Assembly (NCBI GenBank): GCA_025360125.1
Contig: JANYCU010000045.1
Span: forward strand, 1 to 64,000
Direction: 5' to 3'
Source of the DNA: Armatimonadota bacterium
GTDB taxonomy: Bacteria; Armatimonadota; Fimbriimonadia; Fimbriimonadales; Fimbriimonadaceae
Length of the DNA: 64,000 bases
Part shown: positions 52,562-61,217 of the stretch, one piece after another
Layout: every line of letters starts with the position of its first letter
Numbering within the stretch: position 1 is the first letter of the stretch
Notes under the pieces: generated by a model
What the model was told of the DNA's origin: nothing
What the model saw: only the letters and a program-made list of their open reading frames with translations
Database searches by the model: none
Made by a program: the position numbers and the translations under genes

Positions 52562-52578
52562 GTTGCATTATACATGTC
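52557..52578. promoter_or_regulatory. Inverted repeat over the HTH-PAS start codon
   Basis: GACATGT-(seven bases)-TACATGTC spans the ATG of the minus-strand HTH-PAS gene. ACATGT is itself palindromic and is repeated 14 bases apart. Such a repeat at the gene's own start could be an autoregulatory operator. Just upstream are direct repeats of TAATGACA (TACTAATAATGACA, TACTAATGACA). Purely pattern-based. Confidence 0.45.
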
Positions 52579-52799
52579 GTTACTAATAATGACAAGATAC
52601 TAATGACATTCTCTTAATGGCATGATTCAACTGACTTGGTAATATTGACCTCCAACCGAGGATATATAGCGGTAGTATCTAACCGTAAATAGATTGAAAT
52701 TGACTTAATTCCAATCTTGCCTCATCCTACAGGTCATTTGCATAAGGGGGAACGTAATAACTTGGCGCATTGGCGCGGTTATGGGTTTTCGACTGTGCA

Positions 52800-53369
52800 A
52801 TGGAAGTATTGATTCACACACCAAAAGGAATTGACCGAAATCGCGTCGAAGATTTTTTGACGAGACTTAGGTTCAAAAAACTCTCATTTCAAGCTGAAGG
52901 AGATGCGGCCCCGCACTTTAGTGAACCTGCTGGTTACTGCATCAATGTAATCGATGGTCAAGATGACCTCAAAGCGAAAGCCTTAGAGCAGATGCTCAAT
53001 GTCGGTGAATGTAGTTTGCTGGTTTTTAACCCAGAAGCCAGAGAACTTACTGAGCCGAAAGTCATTTTTGCAACCGACCACTCGACCCAAGCCACAATTA
53101 ATCTCGAAAAATTCAAATTATTGAAGCCAGCGGGCTTTGCTGGTGCGACGGTGATTTCGGAAACAGAAACCGCAGGCCCAGCATTTGCGATTCACGAACG
53201 GACCCGAAAGTTTCTTGAGCAAACCAAGACCGCCGCTCAATCAACCCAGGCTAACCTCATCATTGCGAATTTCGACCTCAAAAACTTTAAACGTAACACC
53301 GCTCAAGCGGCAAACCTCGTGAAAATGGTGCTTCAGAACCAATGCCACGTGCTCATTCTCAAATCTTAA
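52800..53369 (+). CDS. Universal stress protein-like (tentative)
   Basis: A 189-residue cytosolic protein. The second half resembles UspA: KVIFATDHSTQATINLEKFKLLKPAGFAGATVISE and the ending CHVLILKS (UspA form: kilvAtDgS...cpVLvvr). The N-terminal part (TPKGIDRNRVEDFLTRLRFKKLSFQAEG) is not recognised. The UspA-type nucleotide loop G-x2-G-x9-G is absent, so nucleotide binding is doubtful. ATG at 52800 is used. A strong terminator follows. Confidence 0.55.
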   Translation: MEVLIHTPKGIDRNRVEDFLTRLRFKKLSFQAEGDAAPHFSEPAGYCINVIDGQDDLKAKALEQMLNVGECSLLVFNPEARELTEPKVIFATDHSTQATINLEKFKLLKPAGFAGATVISETETAGPAFAIHERTRKFLEQTKTAAQSTQANLIIANFDLKNFKRNTAQAANLVKMVLQNQCHVLILKS

Positions 53370-53399
53370 TGACTGCTCCAATAAACCCCACATGCATTG

Positions 53400-53433
53400 C
53401 CCCGGTAAGTCTTCGAACTCCGGGGTTTTTTTT
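53400..53433 (+). terminator. Rho-independent terminator
   Basis: CCCCGG/CCGGGG stem, inner AAGT/AACT pairing, six-base loop and a run of eight Ts, 30 bases after the upstream stop. Confidence 0.95.
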
Positions 53434-53499
53434 GACTCAGAGTCGAGGTTTTCGTCAACCGGGTACCCTTAACATTGATTTGTTAGGTTGGAGCTTCGC

Positions 53500-53937
53500 G
53501 TGTTAGATATTCAGCAGTTATTATCCGTCTTACCTCATCGATATCCCATCCTTCTTGTTGACCGAATTCTGGAGATCAGTGAGGACAACATGAAGTGCAA
53601 GGGGTTGAAGAACGTCACTATCAATGAGCCTTTTTTCCAAGGTCATTACCCTGGCATTCCGATTATGCCCGGCGTTCTCATCATGGAATCGATGGCTCAA
53701 GTCGGGGCTGCCCTCTTGATGACGAATCCAAAACTGGTTGGAAAGATTCCGCTTATCGGGGCAATTGAAAATGCCAAGTTTCGACAAATTGTGCAACCTG
53801 GCGACCAATTAATCCACGAAGTTGAAATTTTGTGGGTGAAAGGACTCGTCGGAAAAATGAAGGGGTTTGCCACGGTAAATGGCAAAGTCGTTGCAGAGAT
53901 GGTAATGCTCTTTAAGATGGCTGACAGGGAAGGTTAG
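53500..53937 (+). CDS. fabZ: 3-hydroxyacyl-ACP dehydratase FabZ
   Basis: A 145-residue hot-dog-fold dehydratase of fatty-acid synthesis. The catalytic His is H49 in FFQGHYPGIPIMPG and the Glu is E63 in LIMESMAQ. The frame is open to TTG at 53488, but GTG at 53500 has GGAG about 7 bases upstream and gives the usual FabZ length, so it is preferred. FabZ is often next to lpxA because both use 3-hydroxyacyl-ACP; lpxA starts directly at the next base. Confidence 0.94.
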   Translation: MLDIQQLLSVLPHRYPILLVDRILEISEDNMKCKGLKNVTINEPFFQGHYPGIPIMPGVLIMESMAQVGAALLMTNPKLVGKIPLIGAIENAKFRQIVQPGDQLIHEVEILWVKGLVGKMKGFATVNGKVVAEMVMLFKMADREG

Positions 53938-54726
53938 TTGGCGAAGATACACCCACTTGCTTTTGTTGATCCTAAAGCTGAACTGGCTGATGATGTTGTC
54001 GTCGGTCCCTTTTCATTCATCGACGCCGGAGCCGTGATCGGGGCTGGAACCGTCATTGACTCTCACGCGACGGTCAAGAATTGGACCACCGTCGGCAAGA
54101 ATAACTACATCGGACAAGGCAGTGTCATCGGCGGCGACCCCCAAGACCGAAAGTACGACAACGAGCCTACTTACCTCACTATCGGCGACAACAATATTTT
54201 CCGCGAATACGTCACGATTCACCGTGCCACTGGCGAAGGCAAGTCGACCATCATTGGCAACGATTGCTTCATCATGGCTTATTGCCACATTGGTCACAAT
54301 TGTCACGTTTACGACAAAGTCACGATCGCAAACTCGGTTGGCGTCGCCGGGCACGTCACCATCGAAGAGCTCGCCAACATCGGCGGCATGTCGGGCATCC
54401 ACCAATTTTGCCGAATCGGCAAAGTCGCGATGGTTGGCGGTTTTACGAAAATCACTCGCGACGTTCCGCCATTCTGCCTCGTTGATGGCGCGGATGAAGA
54501 AGTTCGGGATATTAATGCGGTTGGGCTTCGTCGGCTTGGAGTGACTCAAGATGAGCGTCTGGCCTTGCATAAAGCCTGTAAGTTGCTGTTTAAATCCAAG
54601 ATTGGTTTGACCAATGCTTTGGAAATCGTCCGAGAGGAAGTGATGCAGACCACGGAAGTTAAGTACTTGGTCGCCTTTGAAGAGCGCCGATTTAGCGGTC
54701 GCAACGGTCGCGGCGACCAGCGCTGA
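53938..54726 (+). CDS. lpxA: UDP-N-acetylglucosamine O-acyltransferase LpxA
   Basis: A 262-residue left-handed beta-helix acyltransferase, first step of lipid A synthesis. Hexapeptide repeats begin at IHPLAFVDPKAELADDVVVGPFSFIDAGAVIGAGTVIDS; GGDPQDRKY matches the LpxA signature; the catalytic-region His residues are H117 and H120 in AYCHIGHNC (E. coli H122, H125). It starts with TTG right after the fabZ stop and overlaps lpxB by one base. Confidence 0.95.
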   Translation: MAKIHPLAFVDPKAELADDVVVGPFSFIDAGAVIGAGTVIDSHATVKNWTTVGKNNYIGQGSVIGGDPQDRKYDNEPTYLTIGDNNIFREYVTIHRATGEGKSTIIGNDCFIMAYCHIGHNCHVYDKVTIANSVGVAGHVTIEELANIGGMSGIHQFCRIGKVAMVGGFTKITRDVPPFCLVDGADEEVRDINAVGLRRLGVTQDERLALHKACKLLFKSKIGLTNALEIVREEVMQTTEVKYLVAFEERRFSGRNGRGDQR

Positions 54727-55811
54727 TGGACGTTCTGTTTTGCGCGGGTGAGGCGTCGGGAGACCTTTACGCCGCTTCGCTGGCCAGCGAGCTCCTTCGA
54801 CTCGATCCCACGATTCGCATTGGGGGAATTGGGGGAGCCAGATTTGCCCAAGTCGCCAACGAACCGCTGATTGCGGATTCCAGTAAATGGGGGGCGATTT
54901 CGATTGTGCAATCCTTCCGCGAAGGGTTCAAAGTACTGCGCCACTTTCATGCCTTTAAGCGGGCACTGCGCTCCAGTAAGCCAGGCGTATTCGTCCCTAT
55001 CGACTTTGGATTTGTGAACCTCAAGTTTTGCCGTGCCGCGAAAGAAGCTGGGTGGAAGGTCGTGTACTTTGTGCCGCCGGGGTCTTGGCGACGTGATCGG
55101 CAAGGGGCTGATATTCCTGGTTTGACCGACGCAGTAGTGACTCCTTTTCCGTGGAGTGCGGAGATATTGAAGGAAATGGGTGCGAACGTACATTTCTTTG
55201 GCCATCCGCTCAAGCAGATTCATCGAGAACTGATCGAGACTTCGTTTGACCGTTCGGGTTTAGCGGTTTTGCCGGGTTCTCGTCGCAGTGAATTGGAGCA
55301 ACTCGTTCCTGTCCTAAACCCTGCTCTGGTTGACTATCCAAAGTCTGCCCAACTTCCGGTTCCGCCCACCCATATTCCTTTTCTTGAGCAGAATTGGCGG
55401 CGCAAGCAAGATTCCATCATCGATGGCCGTGGAACGGGAGCGGTGATGCGCGCGCTCCGCACAAGTGAAGCGGGCGTGATTTGTAGCGGAACTGCGACGC
55501 TCGAAGCTGCGCTTGCCCAGACTCCGATGGTCGTGGTTTATAAAGTCTCGCAACTGGTTGCCCTCGAAACCAAACTCATCGGGTTCAAACGCCCCCAGTT
55601 CGTCAGCCAGCCCAATATTCTGCTTCAGCGGGAAGTGGTGCCGGAGTTAATCCAAGAGAACTTCACCGTCGACATTCTCAAACGCACCCTCGACGAAATC
55701 CAGACCCCAGCGGCGGTCGAGAAACAACTGCAGGGTTTCGAGGAGATCAGCGACCTCCTCGGTGGCACCGACTGCATCACCAAGACGGCTGAATTGATTC
55801 TTGGTCTTTGA
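54726..55811 (+). CDS. lpxB: Lipid-A-disaccharide synthase LpxB
   Basis: A 361-residue GT19 glycosyltransferase joining UDP-2,3-diacylglucosamine to lipid X. Family motifs are CAGEASGDLYAASL at the start, GIGGARF, FVPIDFGFVNLKFCRAAKE, VYFVPPGSWRRDRQ (family form: Y.sPq.WAW...R), PFPWSAEILKEMG and VLPGSRRSELEQL, plus CSGTATLEAAL near 245. The PPGSWRR stretch deviates from the usual SPQVWAWR, so it may be an LpxB-like variant. Single-base overlap with lpxA (TGATG). The presence of fabZ-lpxA-lpxB argues for a lipid-A outer membrane. Confidence 0.88.
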   Translation: MDVLFCAGEASGDLYAASLASELLRLDPTIRIGGIGGARFAQVANEPLIADSSKWGAISIVQSFREGFKVLRHFHAFKRALRSSKPGVFVPIDFGFVNLKFCRAAKEAGWKVVYFVPPGSWRRDRQGADIPGLTDAVVTPFPWSAEILKEMGANVHFFGHPLKQIHRELIETSFDRSGLAVLPGSRRSELEQLVPVLNPALVDYPKSAQLPVPPTHIPFLEQNWRRKQDSIIDGRGTGAVMRALRTSEAGVICSGTATLEAALAQTPMVVVYKVSQLVALETKLIGFKRPQFVSQPNILLQREVVPELIQENFTVDILKRTLDEIQTPAAVEKQLQGFEEISDLLGGTDCITKTAELILGL

Positions 55812-55876
55812 TCGCGAAGCGATCTTTGGAGTGCGCTTGCCTGCAAGCGCCTTGGCCTGCGAAACCTGTTTCGCTG
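55810..55876 (+). repeat. Hairpin plus type A REP after lpxB
   Basis: GATCGC-GAA-GCGATC at 55810-55824 overlaps the lpxB stop. A REP follows: GGAGTGC, hairpin GCGCTTGCCTGCAAGCGC, CTTGGCCT, hairpin GCGAAACCTGTTTCGC (55825-55876). Both stems differ from all other copies but pair perfectly, and both loops are CCTG. Confidence 0.85.
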
Positions 55877-55891
55877 TCTTCTTAGGCATAC

Positions 55892-57151
55892 CTACGCCGG
55901 AGCCAACTCATCTTCCTCGTGATGCTTCACTTCCGGCATGGTGAAGGCGAGGATGATCACAATCACGTACAAGAATCCGACGTACATGAAGCCCATCCTC
56001 GGTTCGCGTAAACTCCCGGCGGCAAAGATGCCTATGGCGGTGAGAATCCGCCCAAAATTGTAGCAGAATCCCGCGCCTGTCGTGCGCAATAAGACCGGGA
56101 AAAGGGTTGGGAAGTACAGCGGGAATGCGCCAAAAACCCCGAGGCCAAAGAACGCGGCTGCCGTGACCCATATTCGATATTCATCAACGGAGCGAGGCTG
56201 CGAAAACCCGTAGACGAAGACAATCAATGCGCCAGTGAGCATGATCGCGAACCCCTTGCGAAAACCCACATAGCGGGTGAGAAAGGCAGAAAGGAAGTTG
56301 CCGCCAATATTCCACAGCGTGTACATAATGGTAAGGCTCGACACCATCGCCGCGACCTGATTCGGCTTAAAATGTCCCTTCACGTCGGGGTGGGTCTGAA
56401 TGAGTTGAGGTGCGAAAAATAGGATCGTCCAGGCTCCGCAAAGTGTGATCGAGGACATGACTAAGACTTTGAGGGTGGTCTTGATGACGCCGGGAGCGAA
56501 CAACGCGGAGATTGGCGGGGTCTCTTCCTTCTCCTTCGCGCCCGACCACTCTTCGGGCTCTTTGACGGCCTTTCGAATCCAGATAGTGGCAAACGCGGGC
56601 AACACGCCGACCAAGAAAACTAACCGTGGTTCATGGATAATGGTCGTGGCAAACGAGGCCATCAACATTCCCGCCATGTATCCGCTTTGGAGGAGAGCTC
56701 CACCGAGATATCGATGCTTTTTATTCAGGGTTTCCGAAACTAGCGCTGCACCCGCCGCCCATTCGCCCCCGATGCCAAGTGCGGCGAGAAATCGGAAAAT
56801 GAGGAGGTGCCACCACTCGGTTGAAATTGCGGATAGACCCGTGAAACAGGCGTAAAACAGGATTGTTAGGTTAAGCGTCTTTGCCCGGCCCCATTTGTCG
56901 CCCAGCCGCCCGAACACTGCGCCACCAAGAGCCCATCCAACCAAGAATACGCACTGGATCAGGGCCGCTTTCGACTTGTCCGCCGCGTCGAATGGGGTTG
57001 CCGATGTCTTGCCGAGAAGCTGATGGATGAATGGCAAAGCCACCAACCCATACATGAAGCCGTCGAGGCCGTCAAAAGCCCAGCCGAGCCAGGCGGCGAG
57101 AAACGCCGTCCCCTGCTTCTTTGTGATCTTCGTTGATCCTGTTGCTTCCAT
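55892..57151 (-). CDS. MFS transporter, SHS/sialate-lactate-like
   Basis: A 419-residue major-facilitator with 12 TM helices. TM1 reads FLAAWLGWAFDGLDGFMYGLVALPFI, matching the sialate:H+ symporter group; the loop 2-3 motif is FGRLGDKWGRAKTL (GDxxGR). TM4-5 has RFLAALGIGGEWAAGAALVSET, a common SHS pattern. It likely imports an organic acid or sugar acid by proton symport. Monocistronic on the minus strand. Confidence 0.88.
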   Translation of the reverse strand: MEATGSTKITKKQGTAFLAAWLGWAFDGLDGFMYGLVALPFIHQLLGKTSATPFDAADKSKAALIQCVFLVGWALGGAVFGRLGDKWGRAKTLNLTILFYACFTGLSAISTEWWHLLIFRFLAALGIGGEWAAGAALVSETLNKKHRYLGGALLQSGYMAGMLMASFATTIIHEPRLVFLVGVLPAFATIWIRKAVKEPEEWSGAKEKEETPPISALFAPGVIKTTLKVLVMSSITLCGAWTILFFAPQLIQTHPDVKGHFKPNQVAAMVSSLTIMYTLWNIGGNFLSAFLTRYVGFRKGFAIMLTGALIVFVYGFSQPRSVDEYRIWVTAAAFFGLGVFGAFPLYFPTLFPVLLRTTGAGFCYNFGRILTAIGIFAAGSLREPRMGFMYVGFLYVIVIILAFTMPEVKHHEEDELAPA

Positions 57152-57196
57152 CAGTTGCCCTTCAGTACTGGGACTGATTATAGCGGGTTTTACTCG

Positions 57197-58054
57197 TTAG
57201 TGGGAGGCGAGAACGCGTTTCATCACGCTTTCAACATGATCGATGTAAGCATCGCCTTCGTCTTGGCATTTGCCGTGCTCACGACTTTCAGGAGACCAAA
57301 GTTCGGCTCCCGAAACTTTGGCAAGTTCTTGCCCTTGGCTGTAGGGGATCAGCGAGTCGATCGGGCCATGAATGATCAAAGCGGGCTTTTTGTGGTCCCA
57401 CTTCGCTGCCGTCTCAACCGGATTGATGTCGCTTGGGTTGAGCCCTAGTTTGTTCGATGCGATCCACACCGCGGGTCGAAAAAGAATGTCGCCGCCCGTC
57501 AAGACACGATTAAACCAGATGTGGGTGATCGGCTCAAATCGACCATAAGCACTCTCAGTCACCACGCCATCAACCCGAGGATGGTCCGAGGCGAGCCAAG
57601 TTCCTGCTCCACCCATCGAACAGCCAACTAAGACGATGTGGTCCGCCTTGACCGCATCAATGGTTTGCTTGATGAGCTTCGACTCGGTTACGCCGAACCC
57701 AATGTGCGGATCGGGATTCACATCGTGGCCGGGCATCGGTAAAAGGACGACATCATAACCCCGCTTCATGAGGACGGTCGCAGTGTTGGCGAAAAAGGTG
57801 CGGTCAGCCTTGATGCCGTGGGCAAAAATGAACAGGTTTTTGGCTTTGCCCTCCGAAACCGCTGGTGAAGTCCACGCCACAATGTTGGAAACTGGCTCCC
57901 AGGTTGAGAATTGAGGAGGCTTGATCGACGGGACCCGCTTCCGGGTGATGATCATGTCGGCGATGGCGAAACAGCCGAACACGTATGCGGCTAAGAGTCC
58001 GCACAGGAAAAAGACTAATCTACGAAACCATTTTTTCTGCCGCATCGACTGCAT
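57197..58054 (-). CDS. Membrane-anchored alpha/beta hydrolase
   Basis: A 285-residue protein with an N-terminal TM anchor (about 11-32). Then an alpha/beta-hydrolase domain: HGIKADRTFFANTATVLMKRGYDVVLLPMPGHD, nucleophile elbow VGCSMGGAGTW, and the late LIIHGPIDSLIPYSQGQELAK with Asp, followed by ESREHGKC with the His. Substrate unknown. It starts inside the end of folD (35-base overlap), so it is the last gene of the nusB-folD unit. Confidence 0.88.
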   Translation of the reverse strand: MQSMRQKKWFRRLVFFLCGLLAAYVFGCFAIADMIITRKRVPSIKPPQFSTWEPVSNIVAWTSPAVSEGKAKNLFIFAHGIKADRTFFANTATVLMKRGYDVVLLPMPGHDVNPDPHIGFGVTESKLIKQTIDAVKADHIVLVGCSMGGAGTWLASDHPRVDGVVTESAYGRFEPITHIWFNRVLTGGDILFRPAVWIASNKLGLNPSDINPVETAAKWDHKKPALIIHGPIDSLIPYSQGQELAKVSGAELWSPESREHGKCQDEGDAYIDHVESVMKRVLASH

Positions 58055-58865
58055 TACTCAGGAGGCTTGCCACCGTCATCGGGCCGACTCCGCCAGGTAC
58101 CGGAGTAATCGCTCCAGCTACTTCAACCGCAGATTCGAAGTGAACGTCCCCAACATCTCCGGTTTTACCTTCCACTTTGTTATATCCTGCGTCGATCACG
58201 ATGGCTCCGGGCTTGATCCAGTCACCTTTGATCATTTCGGCCCGACCCACGGCGGCGACGAGAATGTCAGCTTCGCGACATCGATCGGCAAGGTCAACGG
58301 TCTTTGAATGGGCGATGGTTACAGTGGCGTTGCGCTCGAGCAACATGAGGGCCATTGGCTTTCCGAGAATGTGGCTTCGACCGATGACGAGAGCCCGCTT
58401 ACCCGTCACGTCAATTTTATAGTGATCGAGGATTTTGGTGATTCCGAGCGGAGTTGCACATCGGAAACCAGGAAGACCGGCTACAAGACGACCAAGAGAA
58501 GCGGGAGTGATTCCATCGACATCTTTCGCTGACCCGAGCGCTAGCAGTGCGGCATTTTCATCGAGATGCTTGGGAAGCGGGTGTTGAAGAAGAACTCCGT
58601 GAACCTTGCTATCGGCATTCAACTTGAAGATGGTTTCAATCAGTTCTTCTTGGGTGGTTTCATCGGTGATCTCGTAAGAGTCGCCCGTCATTCCGATTTG
58701 CTCGGCCCAGCGATGCTTCATCTTCACATACGAAACGGAGGCCGGGTCTTGGGCGGCAACGATGACATCGAGCTTGGGAATGATCCCCTTTGAACGCAGA
58801 TTGTCGACGCGAACTTTGAGTTCGGCTCGAAATTCCTTTGATAGTGCTAATCCATCCAATATCAT
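58020..58865 (-). CDS. folD: Methylenetetrahydrofolate dehydrogenase/cyclohydrolase FolD
   Basis: A 281-residue bifunctional one-carbon enzyme. Family motifs: DPASVSYVKMKHRWAE with the catalytic YxxxK pattern, GVLLQHPLPKHLDENAALLALGSAKDVDG, and VIGRSHILGKPMALMLLERNATVTIAHSKT for NADP binding; C-terminus PVPGGVGPMTVASLL. ATG at 58865 overlaps the nusB stop (ATGA), so the shorter start is used instead of the open frame to 58892. Confidence 0.95.
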   Translation of the reverse strand: MILDGLALSKEFRAELKVRVDNLRSKGIIPKLDVIVAAQDPASVSYVKMKHRWAEQIGMTGDSYEITDETTQEELIETIFKLNADSKVHGVLLQHPLPKHLDENAALLALGSAKDVDGITPASLGRLVAGLPGFRCATPLGITKILDHYKIDVTGKRALVIGRSHILGKPMALMLLERNATVTIAHSKTVDLADRCREADILVAAVGRAEMIKGDWIKPGAIVIDAGYNKVEGKTGDVGDVHFESAVEVAGAITPVPGGVGPMTVASLLSNAVDAAEKMVS

Positions 58866-59476
58866 CTGTTTTCGTCTCTTCGGTTTTTCCAAACCCCATA
58901 TCGGGAAGCGATTTTGCCTTCTTCAGAGTCGGCTTGAACCGTTTCTTCTTCAATTTCAGGGATCGGAGTTTTAGAAATCTTTTCCATTTCGCCAAGGTCG
59001 GGGTCGGTTGGCGCCTTTCGTTGGTCGTAGTTCGCCTTTTCCGTCTGGTTGAGGAGAGTGTGCATGACCCCGTTGACAAACTTGCCACTTTCCAATGTGG
59101 AATACTTCTTGGCCAATTCGATGGCTTCGTTCAGCGACACTGCAGGGGGAATGTAGTCGTAATTTTGAAGCTCATACAACGAGAGGCGCATAATGCATCG
59201 ATCAATCAGGGCGAGCCGACTAAAATCGTAGTCGGGAATCGCGGCACTAATCATACGATCAAGGGCGACTCGTCCACGCCAAGTCCCTTCAGCCAAAGAA
59301 GTCGCAAACTTGAATACCAGTTCTTGGGTTGCATCGTTGAGCGTGACTCCGTCGGTGAGGTCACCAGACTGCTCGTCATCGCCAAACGAATCGAGGGTCA
59401 GGTTAAGCGCGTCGGCGAGAGAGCCTTGTCCAAGGTCCGCCGTATACAAAGCCCTGAGAGCACACTCTCGGGCCAT
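58862..59476 (-). CDS. nusB: Transcription antitermination factor NusB
   Basis: A 204-residue NusB, needed for rRNA antitermination with NusE. The core starts ARECALRALYTADLG and contains RLALIDRCIMRLSLYELQNYDYIPPAVSLNEAIELAKKYSTLESGKFVNGVMHTLL, the typical C-terminal half. Usual length is about 140; here an acidic, charged tail of about 50 residues (GEMEKISKTPIPEIEEETVQADSEEGK) and a longer internal loop account for the difference. It follows accC by 20 bases and overlaps folD. Confidence 0.92.
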   Translation of the reverse strand: MARECALRALYTADLGQGSLADALNLTLDSFGDDEQSGDLTDGVTLNDATQELVFKFATSLAEGTWRGRVALDRMISAAIPDYDFSRLALIDRCIMRLSLYELQNYDYIPPAVSLNEAIELAKKYSTLESGKFVNGVMHTLLNQTEKANYDQRKAPTDPDLGEMEKISKTPIPEIEEETVQADSEEGKIASRYGVWKNRRDENR

Positions 59477-59496
59477 CCGACGCCAGCCGAATGGAG

Positions 59497-60852
59497 TCAG
59501 ACTGCCTCCCCATCGAGAAACTTCGGTACGAATCCGGTATCAAAGTTTCCGGCTACATAGGACGGGGTTGCGACCAATCGTCGCAAGAATGGAATATTGG
59601 TCGAAATGCCTTCGACCTCGAATTCATGAAGAGCGGCCTGAAGCTTGGTGACCGCGGTGGCTCGATCTTCTCCCCAAACAATGAGCTTGGCCAAAAGCGG
59701 GTCGTAATAAGGTGAAACGACGAACCCGGCGTAGCAATGACTTTCCATGCGGACGCCGCGCCCCATTGGGGTTCGCCATCCGGTAATCGTTCCGGTTGAA
59801 GGCGAGAAATCGTTGTCGGGGTCCTGAGCAGTGATTCGCGCTTCGATCGAATGGCCTTTCAACTCAATATTCTTTTGGGTGATCGGCAGTTTCTCTCCGC
59901 TGGTCGTTCTCAGCATCATGTGGACCAGATCAAGGCCCGTCACTTCTTCGGTTACTGGATGCTCGACTTGAAGCCTTGTGTTCATCTCTAAGAAGTAAAA
60001 GTTAAACTTATCGTCGACCAAGAACTCCACGGTTCCGGCGTTTTGGTAGCCTACGCTCTTGGCAACGCGGACGGCGGCTTCGCCCATTTTCTTGCGCACT
60101 CGCTCGGGCAATTGAGCATAGGGCGCTTCTTCAACAATCTTTTGGTGGCGAAGATTTTGGATCGAACATTCGCGCTCGCCTAGGTAGACCATGTTGCCGA
60201 ACGAGTCGCCAAAGACTTGGATTTCCACGTGTCGAGGATTCTCGACAAATTTCTCGACGAGCATTTCACCGGAGCCAAATGAAGCCTGGGCTTCGGCGGT
60301 AGCGATTTTCCAGGCATCAGGCAATTCTTCTGGAACATTGACCTTTCGAATTCCGCGTCCTCCGCCGCCTGCGACGGCCTTGAGTAGGATTGGGTAGCCA
60401 ATCTTCTCCGAGACCTTCAACGCCTCAGTGTCGGTTGCCACTGGTCCATCGGAACCAGGTACGACTGGGCACTTCACCGCGATTGCGGCCTTCTTGGCGC
60501 TCGCCTTGTCGCCCATTGATTCGATTGCGGCGGTTGGTGGGCCAACAAACTTGATTCCCAGGGCACTGAGAGCAACGGCGAAGTTTGCCCGCTCGCTAAA
60601 GTAGCCATATCCGGGGTGAACGGCTTCCGCTCCGCTGATTTGGGCCGCCATTAAAACGTTCGCGAGGTTCAAATATGAATCACCGTTGGTTCCGGCACCC
60701 ACACAGATCGCTTCGTCTGCGAGTTTGACGTGGAGGCTTTCGCGATCCGCTTCTGAGTAGATTGCGACGCTAAGAACACCTAGCTCTCGGCATGCGCGGA
60801 TGACTCGACAAGCGATTTCTCCTCGATTAGCAATTAAGACTTTCTTTAACAT
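59497..60852 (-). CDS. accC: Acetyl-CoA carboxylase biotin carboxylase AccC
   Basis: A 451-residue ATP-grasp biotin carboxylase. Motifs: KKVLIANRGEIACRVIRACRE at the start, HPGYGYFSERANFA, the glycine-rich GGGGRGIR loop, EKFVENPRHVEIQVFGD, CSIQNLRHQKIVEEAP, and FLEMNTRLQVEHPVTEEVTG with metal ligands. ATG at 60852 is used; the frame upstream overlaps the pilin-like gene. The TGATG overlap suggests translational coupling with that gene. Confidence 0.95.
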   Translation of the reverse strand: MLKKVLIANRGEIACRVIRACRELGVLSVAIYSEADRESLHVKLADEAICVGAGTNGDSYLNLANVLMAAQISGAEAVHPGYGYFSERANFAVALSALGIKFVGPPTAAIESMGDKASAKKAAIAVKCPVVPGSDGPVATDTEALKVSEKIGYPILLKAVAGGGGRGIRKVNVPEELPDAWKIATAEAQASFGSGEMLVEKFVENPRHVEIQVFGDSFGNMVYLGERECSIQNLRHQKIVEEAPYAQLPERVRKKMGEAAVRVAKSVGYQNAGTVEFLVDDKFNFYFLEMNTRLQVEHPVTEEVTGLDLVHMMLRTTSGEKLPITQKNIELKGHSIEARITAQDPDNDFSPSTGTITGWRTPMGRGVRMESHCYAGFVVSPYYDPLLAKLIVWGEDRATAVTKLQAALHEFEVEGISTNIPFLRRLVATPSYVAGNFDTGFVPKFLDGEAV

Positions 60853-61217
60853 CAAAATTTTTCGTGTCCTGGGTGGGGGCAATGAACAGTTCCAGCCGCA
60901 TCGATCGTGTAAGGTTCCTTTCCTACCGGGCAAGTTGAAACACTTTTCGCGCCGGGAATATCAGCTACCGTTGTGAACTTTGATTCTTCATCGGTCGACT
61001 TTGCAACCGCGAGAAATTGTCGGGCTTGACCAAGGTTGGCTCGGCACACTTCGTCTTGGGCAGAGGCTCGAACGTTGCCAAGAGTCGTGGTGCCACGTCC
61101 ATCGGCTTTGGGAGTGGGCTTAGTATCGCTGGTGCCACGCATAAAGAACACAATGCAAACAAGAATGATTGCAACAACAACCAAACTCGCGATGATCGTT
61201 TGGCCCCGATTCTTCAC
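60852..61217 (-). CDS. Pilin-like small membrane protein between accB-like and accC
   Basis: A 121-residue protein with one TM helix at about 9-26 (TIIASLVVVAIILVCIVFF). The C-terminal domain has ASAQDEVCRANLGQARQFLAVAK, then STCPVGKEPYTIDAAGTVHCPHPGHE, with paired Cys residues. This C-x-N-L...CP-x-G...CP-x-H-G layout is typical of minor type IV pilin-like or competence pseudopilins, although no clear prepilin-peptidase site (G/A before F-T-L-x-E) is visible. Position between accB-like and accC is surprising for a pilin. The stop overlaps the accC start. Confidence 0.6.
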   Translation of the reverse strand: MKNRGQTIIASLVVVAIILVCIVFFMRGTSDTKPTPKADGRGTTTLGNVRASAQDEVCRANLGQARQFLAVAKSTDEESKFTTVADIPGAKSVSTCPVGKEPYTIDAAGTVHCPHPGHEKF

